DNA from: Planctomycetota bacterium
GTDB lineage: Bacteria > Planctomycetota > UBA1135
Assembly (NCBI GenBank): GCA_029243845.1
Contig: JAQWRF010000102.1
Span: 1-12,167, forward strand
Length of the DNA stretch: 12,167 bases
Direction: 5' to 3'
Positions 1 through 6,818 of this stretch are shown here, piece after piece (position 1 is the first letter of the stretch; the number at the start of each line of letters is the position of its first letter). The position numbers and the translations under genes are program-made. The notes under the pieces are model-generated. The model was not told where the DNA came from, did not search any database, and saw nothing but the letters and a program-made list of their open reading frames with translations.

Positions 1-708
1 GATGATAGTTTTATAGGTGCTGGAGTTGGCGTACCAGGGGTAGTGGATGGCAACTGCGTTCAGGACTGTCCAAACATCAAGTGGTTAGAAAAAATAGATA
101 TGGTCAGGGTGTTGGCTGATTCACTAGGTGAAAATTACAAATACAACCTAGACAACGATGCGAATGTAGCTGCGCTTGGTGAATCTGTGGCTGGCGCGGG
201 CATCAATCACCCTTCGTTTGCCTTTATAACGATTGGCACTGGGATTGGCGGTGGCTTAATTGTCGACGGCAACATTTATCATGGGCCTGGCGGAATGGCC
301 GGAGAAATCGGTCATATAGGAACGGGTCATTCATTAGCATGTAATTGCGGCGCAATCGGTTGCGTTGAAGCCATCGCAAGTGCTAGTAATATCGAAAAGC
401 GCGCTCACGGAAAACCCCTACCCGAAATCATAGAAGCGGCCAAAGGTGGCGATCACGATTCTATTCAACTACTCAAAGAAAGTGGTGCAGCCCTCGGCGA
501 GGCCATTTCACAGATAGCCCTATTACTTGATATCCGCGTGTTTGTGTTTGGCGGTGGTGGTGCTCCGTGTTTAGAAATGTGGCAACCCTATATCAACAAA
601 GTCATTGACGCTCGCTGCTTCGGCCGTAGCTCCGATGATTTTACGGTTATCCAAGCTAGCTTAGGTAATGAAGCCGGCGTTTGCGGTGCAGCTGCCTTAC
701 TTGGTTAA
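1..708 (+). CDS. ROK-family sugar kinase, C-terminal part (5' end outside window)
   Basis: The frame is open from base 1, so the true start lies upstream; 235 residues are visible against roughly 300-320 usual for the family. Seen in order: a GVGVPGVVDG stretch at visible residues 8-17, typical of the ROK N-domain; DNDAN at 51-55, whose second Asp is expected to be the catalytic base; the glycine-rich GTGIGGG phosphate-binding loop at 79-85; EIGH at 102-105; and CNCGAIGC at 114-121. The last His and three Cys form the ROK zinc site. These motifs make it a cytoplasmic ATP-dependent hexose kinase (glucokinase-like), or less likely a ROK protein of other specificity; a ROK repressor would carry an N-terminal helix-turn-helix in the unseen part. 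Substrate cannot be read from the sequence. The stop is TAA at 706-708, and the last 12 bases overlap the end of the convergent lipoprotein gene. Confidence 0.9.
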   Translation, partial: DDSFIGAGVGVPGVVDGNCVQDCPNIKWLEKIDMVRVLADSLGENYKYNLDNDANVAALGESVAGAGINHPSFAFITIGTGIGGGLIVDGNIYHGPGGMAGEIGHIGTGHSLACNCGAIGCVEAIASASNIEKRAHGKPLPEIIEAAKGGDHDSIQLLKESGAALGEAISQIALLLDIRVFVFGGGGAPCLEMWQPYINKVIDARCFGRSSDDFTVIQASLGNEAGVCGAAALLG

Positions 709-718
709 AGTAAAAGGC
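694..718. terminator. Inverted repeat over convergent stop codons (possible bidirectional transcript end)
   Basis: Left arm GCCTTACTT (694-702), loop GGTTA, right arm AAGTAAAAGGC (708-718). It pairs as 4 bp plus 5 bp with a two-base AA bulge. Both stop codons (TAA at 706-708 on +, TAA at 697-699 read on -) lie inside. There is no U-tract after the stem on either strand, so it is not a canonical intrinsic terminator; its role in transcript ending or 3' protection is inferred. Confidence 0.35.
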
Positions 719-3615
719 CAGCCCTCAAATTGTTGTGCGTCCTTGGTATTAGGATTCACCCAACGTGGCCAGCATTCGAAGATGACATCATCGCCGAAAC
801 GAATGACTCCATAACCAGGCATGCGGTCGTAAAGTGACGCAGGTTCAAGACCGGTGTTAATCGGATTAGCCACAGCGATTACTGTTATCGGGTTCCCAAA
901 GCCATCGATGAAATCGCCGGTATAGTGCGGCTCCCCAGGCACAGCGTTTTTACCCCAGAGCGGCGGCCACCAACGACGCGGCCAAGTATTCGCCATCGCT
1001 GGAGAAGTAAACACGACCGATCCAACATCGGTATAGCGCAACAAACTTCCCAGATGCTGATCACCAGCAAGATGGATAGCATCCGCATCGCCGATTATTT
1101 GCACGGCGCGATTACGTGCTGACTGTGGCCACCCACCGGAGTCGGTATCGGCGGCAAATTTATAACCTTGTGGGTACTCCCCTTTTTCTGGGGTTGGAAG
1201 ACTCGGCAGCACACTGCCGCTCATTGACTTTTCAGGCAAGGTCGCCAAATTACAAAAAGGTGTTTGCGACAAAACTACTTTTTGATAATCACCGTCTTTG
1301 CGGCTAGCCCATTGTGCCAAAAACTTTTCTTGACGCTCACCTAGCAACTGTGCGCCTGGCACATCGGCATCACGCGGATCGTAGCCTGCTGCTTGAGCCC
1401 ATCCGTTTTTAAATTTTCCGTCTGGCACCACGTCACTTGCAGAATCTTTAAACTGCCGATCTGAGACAACAGCGAAATCGACATTGGCATATTTGAAGTC
1501 AGTGAAGTAAACGCTCATGCCTGATTCACATTTTCTCTGGTCGATACCGCGCGGCAAATGACCTGTTTGCGTTTCATGCACTACGTTGACGAACTCTATC
1601 GCATGTACATAACCACCAGAGTCTTGAGCCGTCAACCCGCGCGACTTGTCCGGCTTCGCAAGACGTCCGCCAGCTCCCCAGAGGTTTCCTTGGTAGATGT
1701 CGTGATCATCGGGGATGCTCACGCTTGGCAAGTTACGCGTCAGTTCACCCAGCGACCAATAAAAGCGATACCACTTATAAAGGTAGTCTTTAGTCAGTTT
1801 GTCAAGATTGCGGTTATCAACGGGGTCGATATCACCTTCATAAAGTTGGTCGCCAGCGAAATACAGCATATCGACTTTTTGTAGCTGCACGTTGTCGACA
1901 ATCTCTTGATGCGGAAACCAAATAGAATCTGAATTCCATTGCAAATCACCCACATAATGCTTCAAACAATTGAGTGATGCCAATGCAAAATCCTCTTGCG
2001 GTTCGGCGGCAAATTTACCGTGATAAGCGTAATCAGCGAATTCTTCGGCATGCAACACAATTTTAAATGGCTGCTCGTTCTTAAAATCACGGCTAAGCTC
2101 AAACAACATATTCCATGACACATTTTTCAATGAAGATGTACTCGCTACATGCCATTTACCCTGTTCTTTTATAAGCAAATCAGCCGTGAGATTAGCATAG
2201 TTTTCTAAAGGCACGAGTTGTGCATTCAAACGCACTCGCCCCGCCGTTTGTGTATATTGCAGCCCGACTACAGGGCCGAAATCGTGATTGCGCTGCTGGC
2301 TGCCTAGCTCGCCAGAGTTGATGAATGTACTAAAGGCATAGCCAGCTCCGTCAGCACCTAAATGCGAAACCAATCCAAACAAGCCATCGATTTGGTGATG
2401 CGCAATGCCAGTGGCAGTACAAGTAGACACCACTGTGTCACTAGTCCCTTGGTATGAAGTTAGCGTCACGGTTGCATCCATATCATTGACGTCGACATCA
2501 ACTTGCAAACGCAATGCTCCGTTTGAGGCCGGCTGAATAAGGCTTTGCCCTAGACACAATTGCTGCAGCTCGCCTTCTTTCAAGGCGCCCCCGATGGACC
2601 AGCGACCTGTTTTTCCATTAGATTGCGAGTTGTCGTACAGGGCGATGTCTCCGTTTAAATTTAATGTGGCCAACAATCCGCCATCAGTCGCCGGACGATG
2701 ATGAACCTGTGCCGACAATCGATAATCGACATCATCACCACCCACACCCATAACGACTCCACCAAAGCCATCGTAAGTTGCAGAGTCTTTGGTGCCATCA
2801 ATCATCACGCTAAAACGATGCGTGCCCACTTTGGTGCTCAAGCTTTGATCAAGAGTCATCAAAGTACGCAGCGGATACTTCTGAGATCCCTCGATACACT
2901 CCACGCGTTCGCCATTCAACTGCCAATCAGACAAGCGATTCGCCCAAGTCGTTGAACTAATCCAAGTGCGTGGTTTAGCGCTTAGCTTTTTTTTAGTGGG
3001 CGCTATCTCACGGATTTTAATATCGCGCCATTTAACATCCGTCACACCGCCGTTATGGACTTGAAAAGCAATAATGCCCGAGCTTAGTGTATCGTCGTAA
3101 ACATCGCAAACGGGTACGCTGTTAATCCAGCTTTGAATATGACCGCCCACAGCCAAAATTCTAAAGTCAGTCCATTCTCCCAAAGTCATCGCCGCACGTG
3201 CAGCAGCATAACCATCACCTTCAAGTGGCTGTAACCAACCCCGTCCACCTTCGTCGTATAAACCTCCGGTATAGGCGCGTGGCTTACCATCAATTTCAAT
3301 TTGATAACCACGCAGGCGATTCCCGTCCATTGCAGAGCGGATTTGGATACCACTGTTGCCGCCAGCGGCCATCTTTACTTGGCAGGTTAATTCAAAATCT
3401 GCGTAGGCGCGTGGCGAATGCAAAAATGCGTTGCCACCGCTGGCACCGACGCCGTGGACGGTACCGTCGGTGACTGTGTAAGTGGCCTTACCTCCAACGT
3501 GGACCCAATCTTCGACTGAGTTTGCCGTTAGCTGTGCAACGAAATTAGTTTGCTCCTGCGGTGGCGACACACACGCAGAAAGACTGATGACAAGTAGACT
3601 TAGCTTAGGTAGCAT
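697..3615 (-). CDS. Lipoprotein with N-terminal DUF1080 domain and C-terminal PhoD-like metallophosphatase
   Basis: This 972-residue protein begins with a lipoprotein signal peptide (Lys4, hydrophobic core, lipobox LSAC with Cys15), so it should be lipid-anchored on the periplasmic side. Residues about 25-205 form a DUF1080 (3-keto-disaccharide hydrolase, LamG-like) domain, shown by GNSGIQIRS at 86-94, RGYQIEIDG at 102-110 and the terminal VKWRDIKIREI. Residues about 215-545 are beta-rich and I cannot assign them. Residues about 550-970 are a PhoD-like phosphatase: FAGDQLYEGD at 587-596, PDDHDIYQGN at 635-644 and LAGDQHLG at 849-856 supply the metal-binding Asp and His residues. Known PhoD enzymes hydrolyse phosphodiesters or monoesters using metal ions; the DUF1080 part may bind or cleave a glycan. 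The true substrate is open. The start is fixed: ATG at 3613-3615, with an in-frame stop four codons upstream (3625-3627) and no other start between. No Shine-Dalgarno is seen. The gene overlaps the convergent kinase gene by 12 bases. Confidence 0.88.
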   Translation of the reverse strand: MLPKLSLLVISLSACVSPPQEQTNFVAQLTANSVEDWVHVGGKATYTVTDGTVHGVGASGGNAFLHSPRAYADFELTCQVKMAAGGNSGIQIRSAMDGNRLRGYQIEIDGKPRAYTGGLYDEGGRGWLQPLEGDGYAAARAAMTLGEWTDFRILAVGGHIQSWINSVPVCDVYDDTLSSGIIAFQVHNGGVTDVKWRDIKIREIAPTKKKLSAKPRTWISSTTWANRLSDWQLNGERVECIEGSQKYPLRTLMTLDQSLSTKVGTHRFSVMIDGTKDSATYDGFGGVVMGVGGDDVDYRLSAQVHHRPATDGGLLATLNLNGDIALYDNSQSNGKTGRWSIGGALKEGELQQLCLGQSLIQPASNGALRLQVDVDVNDMDATVTLTSYQGTSDTVVSTCTATGIAHHQIDGLFGLVSHLGADGAGYAFSTFINSGELGSQQRNHDFGPVVGLQYTQTAGRVRLNAQLVPLENYANLTADLLIKEQGKWHVASTSSLKNVSWNMLFELSRDFKNEQPFKIVLHAEEFADYAYHGKFAAEPQEDFALASLNCLKHYVGDLQWNSDSIWFPHQEIVDNVQLQKVDMLYFAGDQLYEGDIDPVDNRNLDKLTKDYLYKWYRFYWSLGELTRNLPSVSIPDDHDIYQGNLWGAGGRLAKPDKSRGLTAQDSGGYVHAIEFVNVVHETQTGHLPRGIDQRKCESGMSVYFTDFKYANVDFAVVSDRQFKDSASDVVPDGKFKNGWAQAAGYDPRDADVPGAQLLGERQEKFLAQWASRKDGDYQKVVLSQTPFCNLATLPEKSMSGSVLPSLPTPEKGEYPQGYKFAADTDSGGWPQSARNRAVQIIGDADAIHLAGDQHLGSLLRYTDVGSVVFTSPAMANTWPRRWWPPLWGKNAVPGEPHYTGDFIDGFGNPITVIAVANPINTGLEPASLYDRMPGYGVIRFGDDVIFECWPRWVNPNTKDAQQFEGWPFTLTK

Positions 3616-3621
3616 GCGTAA
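3616..3621. other. Six-base gap between divergent start codons
   Basis: The ATG of the leftward lipoprotein gene (3613-3615) and the ATG of the rightward dehydrogenase gene (3622-3624) are separated by six bases. In-frame stops limit upstream extension in both directions: TAA at 3619-3621 on + and TAA at 3625-3627 on -. Any promoter for one gene must therefore lie inside the coding sequence of the other. I see no convincing -35/-10 pair in the first 60 bases of either gene. Confidence 0.6.
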
Positions 3622-5463
3622 ATGTTAACCACCCTAGCATTACTGTCTAGTATGTTTGCCTTACAAAATGGTGACAAGGACGGCGAGATACAGGAGCAGA
3701 GGTATCTCGACAGTGAACTAGTGCCTTCACCGATCTTGACAGCTGCCGAGCAGCTTAAAACCTTTCACTTGAAGGAAGGCTACAAAATTGAATTGGTCGC
3801 TGCCGAGCCCTTGGTCGTTGACCCGGTGATTGCAATGTGGGACGAGCACCAACGGCTGTGGGTGGTTGAAATGACCACTTATATGCTCGAGCCAACGGGC
3901 GATGCAGAAAGTGACGCTAGTTGTTGCGTGGCGGTGATTACGGATAGTGATGGTGATGGCGTGCTCGATACGCGCACGGAATATTTAAATGACCTGATCT
4001 TGCCACGAGGCATCGTTCCCGTAAAAGAAGGTATGTTGATTTTATCTCCACCAAATCTGCTGCTGTGCGAGGACACCGATGGCGACTTAGTCGCTGATAA
4101 ACGCACCGTCATTAAGTCTGGTTTCGAAATTGGCATCGCCTCGCCAGAGCACGCTCCTAATAATATGTTGCGCAGCCTCGACAACTACATCTATCTCGCT
4201 AAGCACAATGAGCGCTGGAAATGGCAAGACGGGAAACTTAGCACCGAGCCAAACTACATTGGCGCGCAATGGGGACTAGCCGAAGATCGCTATGGGCGCA
4301 AATTCTACAATCATAATTCGCACCCGATGTTCTTCGATAAATTACCGGCGCATTATTTTGCAGGTAAAAAGCATGACTTCAAATCAGAAGTGTTGCAACA
4401 ATCGATTAGTGCGCAGCGTCCGCACCCGGCGCGACAGTCGTTCGGAGTAAACCGCGCTTATCGCTCCAATACTTTAGACAGCGAAGGTTTCTTACAACAA
4501 TGGACGGGATGCTGCGGTCCGTATGTCGAAGGCGAAAGCGTAATCAATGCCTACAATTGCGAGCCATGTGGCAATTTGATTCATTGCACTTCGGTGACAG
4601 CTAGCGGCGCGGTGCTTGAAGAATTCGAATTACTCACTTCCACCGACGAACGCTTTCGACCGGTCAACATCTTTGGCGGACCTGAAGATGCGATTTATGT
4701 TGTGGATATGAACCGTGGCCTATTTCAGCATAAACTTTTCTTAACTTCGTATTTACGCGAGTACTCAGAGAAAATAGGTTTAGACAAAACCGGTAGCACT
4801 GGACGCATTTGGAAAATTTCAAAGACAGCTGCTGCTCAAAAAAATGTTGGTGTAACCCCCGTAGATGCCACGCCTGCACAGCTAGTGGAACTGTTAAGCC
4901 ATCCCAACAAGTGGTACCGTGATACTGCGCAACGCTTACTTGTTGACGGTGAAGACTTAAGCGCCGTAACTATCGCGGCTCTACGCAACAGCAACTCCAT
5001 CCATGCAGCGCGCACTTTAGAAGCGCATGGTAGGCTGAAAGCTGAAAGCGTCTTAGTGTTTCTTGAATCTGATAACCAGCAACAGCAAATACTCGGGCTA
5101 CAGCTAATGGCCTCTGTTGCCGCAGAGAACAATTCGCAAATACACCGCGCCGCTCAGCGCATCCATGATGCCGGTGGCCTCAGCGCATGGCAGAACACCC
5201 TTACTGGCGACTCCGGTACAGCCACAGCTAAGCCAGCACCAAGCGCACCTGACGTTTTCATGCAAACTTGCGCCTCCTGCCACAATACGGATGCCCAAGG
5301 CATTGATAAGTTAGCCCCCTCATTGGTTGGCATCGCATTCCTTAAGGGAAACGATGATATTCTGCATAAAATAATCACCGATGGTTATAAAACCATGCCA
5401 CCGATTACGACCCTTAATCAAGATCAGCGACAAGAAATCATTGATTACTTGCGCACCTTATAA
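3622..5463 (+). CDS. PVC-type membrane-bound dehydrogenase with C-terminal cytochrome c domain
   Basis: This is a 613-residue member of the PVC-type haem-binding dehydrogenase family, which is abundant in Planctomycetes and Verrucomicrobia. Residues about 45-400 form a beta-propeller of the sugar-dehydrogenase kind, with calcium-binding-like DSDGDG at 108-113 and DTDGD at 151-155, ILPRGI at 126-131, PPNLLLCEDTDGD at 143-155, and TDERFRPVN at 341-349, followed by VVDMNRG and the HKLFLTSYLRE region. Residues about 415-520 look like short HEAT-type helical repeats (HPNKWYRDTAQRLL). The tail (about 543-613) is a class I cytochrome c: CASCH at 550-554 binds haem and Met592 (KTMPP) is the likely sixth ligand. 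Haem attachment requires export, but the N-terminus (MLTTLALLSSMFA) has no basic residue and is a poor signal peptide; the TAA directly upstream excludes a longer start. It is shorter than the many family members of about 1000 residues. The substrate is unknown, probably a carbohydrate or alcohol oxidised in the periplasm. The peptidase gene follows after 8 bases, probably in one operon. Confidence 0.9.
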   Translation: MLTTLALLSSMFALQNGDKDGEIQEQRYLDSELVPSPILTAAEQLKTFHLKEGYKIELVAAEPLVVDPVIAMWDEHQRLWVVEMTTYMLEPTGDAESDASCCVAVITDSDGDGVLDTRTEYLNDLILPRGIVPVKEGMLILSPPNLLLCEDTDGDLVADKRTVIKSGFEIGIASPEHAPNNMLRSLDNYIYLAKHNERWKWQDGKLSTEPNYIGAQWGLAEDRYGRKFYNHNSHPMFFDKLPAHYFAGKKHDFKSEVLQQSISAQRPHPARQSFGVNRAYRSNTLDSEGFLQQWTGCCGPYVEGESVINAYNCEPCGNLIHCTSVTASGAVLEEFELLTSTDERFRPVNIFGGPEDAIYVVDMNRGLFQHKLFLTSYLREYSEKIGLDKTGSTGRIWKISKTAAAQKNVGVTPVDATPAQLVELLSHPNKWYRDTAQRLLVDGEDLSAVTIAALRNSNSIHAARTLEAHGRLKAESVLVFLESDNQQQQILGLQLMASVAAENNSQIHRAAQRIHDAGGLSAWQNTLTGDSGTATAKPAPSAPDVFMQTCASCHNTDAQGIDKLAPSLVGIAFLKGNDDILHKIITDGYKTMPPITTLNQDQRQEIIDYLRTL

Positions 5464-5471
5464 TACTCGCC

Positions 5472-6800
5472 ATGAGCAAATCCCTAGCCTTCCTCATTGC
5501 GCTTATTAGCGCTACTTCTGTTTCAGCACAATCGAACAACGACTACGCCCCACCGGTCATCGAGGTTGATGGTCTGCGCGGAATCCCGATTGACATCCTT
5601 AGCGTTGATTCGCAAATGGTGTTTGATTTTGCGAGCAAGAGCGTCAGCGTTATTTCTGACATGAACTTCAAGATGATTGGTGAAAAGGGTTTTCCGTTAT
5701 TCGATTTGCGGCAAGAAATTACCTCGGCATCACTTAATGGCGAAGATATCGATATAGCCAAGCTGGCAGCCCATGATTTCGGCAAAGGTGCTGGGACCAT
5801 GCGTATTATTGAAAGCGAGTGCGCGATGAAAGTGGTAAATGTTTTACACCTCGAATACACCCTCAGCAAGCCATCATCGCCAGCAGCAATCGATATCAAG
5901 TGGGACAAAGCAGGCATGACTTTCGACACCTGGTATTCTGACTTGAACCCCGGGCGCTATGCCGAGCAGTGGTTTCCAGCAAACTTACTTTACGACCAAC
6001 ATCCACTCAATGTAGATCTCAAATTAGTCGGTGCTGAAAGTGAACATTTAATGATCACTAACGGAGCCACAACTGTAGTTGCAAAACACGATTGGCAACT
6101 ACGCTTCCCCGAGACCTCTACCGCATTTTCACATATGATTGTGGTGGTGCCGGCTATTGAAGTCGATTTCCTCTCAGAAAAAGGTGACGTTGATGGCGAA
6201 GAAATGCGTATTGACGTCTACTGCCGTAAAGATGCGCCAACTTCTGCAGTGCACGTGCTAAACGAAACAGCCATCAGTTTGCGTAAATACAGCGAGTCGA
6301 TGGGTAAGTGGGACCACGGTAATGACTGCATCGTTTACGTGTGGAAAGGCAACCGCTCAATGGAATACGACGGCGCCACCACCACCGCCCTCGGCGCGCT
6401 CGACCATGAAATCTTCCATAGTTGGTTCGGCCGTGGTGTAAAACCAGCTTCGCAAAACGACGGCTGGTGGGATGAAGCCTTCAATGTTTATTTTGCCGAC
6501 GGACGCCGCCCGAATAAACGCGTGGTACAGAAGGAAGGCAAGCCGGTTACTTTGGCATCGAGCAATCCCTACAATCGTATCACTCCTGGCACTTCTTACT
6601 CATTAGGCGCCGTCTTCTTTGGACGACTAGCGTATTTACTTGGCGCCGACGAGCTGCACCAACACATGTCCGATTTCTATAAAAAGTATACTGGCCATGT
6701 TGCATCAACAGCAGATATGGAAAACTTCCTCGTCGCCGAAAGTGGCAACGAGGAAGTGCGTAAGTTGTTCGCGCGCTACGTCTATGGACGCGGCGAGTAG
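5472..6800 (+). CDS. Secreted M1-type (gluzincin) zinc metallopeptidase, short form
   Basis: The 442-residue product has a clear signal peptide (MSKSLAFLIALISATSVSA, cleavage near Ala19). Residues about 40-230 resemble the beta-rich N-terminal domain of M1 peptidases. The catalytic domain shows HEIFH at 312-316 and Glu335 exactly 18 residues after the second His, which is the HExxH-x18-E zinc signature of family M1. SMEYDGAT at 296-303 sits where M1 enzymes have GxMEN, with Met-Glu kept and Tyr in place of Asn. Tyr376 (SYSLGA) is placed like the transition-state Tyr. The chain ends soon after the catalytic domain, so the large C-terminal helical domain of typical M1 aminopeptidases (600-900 residues) is absent. 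It probably cleaves peptides in the periplasm or outside the cell; whether as an aminopeptidase is unproven. M61 peptidases share the fold, but no PDZ domain is present. Start ATG 5472 fits the signal peptide; no Shine-Dalgarno is visible. It lies 8 bases behind the dehydrogenase gene and probably shares its transcript. Confidence 0.85.
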   Translation: MSKSLAFLIALISATSVSAQSNNDYAPPVIEVDGLRGIPIDILSVDSQMVFDFASKSVSVISDMNFKMIGEKGFPLFDLRQEITSASLNGEDIDIAKLAAHDFGKGAGTMRIIESECAMKVVNVLHLEYTLSKPSSPAAIDIKWDKAGMTFDTWYSDLNPGRYAEQWFPANLLYDQHPLNVDLKLVGAESEHLMITNGATTVVAKHDWQLRFPETSTAFSHMIVVVPAIEVDFLSEKGDVDGEEMRIDVYCRKDAPTSAVHVLNETAISLRKYSESMGKWDHGNDCIVYVWKGNRSMEYDGATTTALGALDHEIFHSWFGRGVKPASQNDGWWDEAFNVYFADGRRPNKRVVQKEGKPVTLASSNPYNRITPGTSYSLGAVFFGRLAYLLGADELHQHMSDFYKKYTGHVASTADMENFLVAESGNEEVRKLFARYVYGRGE

Positions 6801-6818
6801 TTAAGTTTATTACTTAAC
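6800..6818. terminator. Inverted repeat over convergent stop codons
   Basis: GTTAAG (6800-6805), a seven-base loop TTTATTA, then CTTAAC (6813-6818): a perfect 6-bp stem. It includes the last base of the peptidase stop (TAG 6798-6800), and the stop of the leftward gene (6810-6812) lies in the loop. The stem is AT-rich with no following U-tract, so the terminator role is only suggested by position. Confidence 0.3.

Noticed and set aside
43..708. GTG at 43 as the start of the sugar kinase
   Set aside because: The frame is open upstream to base 1 and those 14 residues include the conserved glycine-rich ROK segment, so the GTG is an internal Val codon.
1558..1884. 108-codon open frame on + strand inside the lipoprotein gene
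   Set aside because: Lies opposite the PhoD catalytic segment, which carries the conserved metal-binding motifs; no independent support.
5543..5929. 128-codon open frame on - strand inside the M1-like peptidase gene
   Set aside because: No recognisable motif or start signal; antisense shadow of a well-supported gene.
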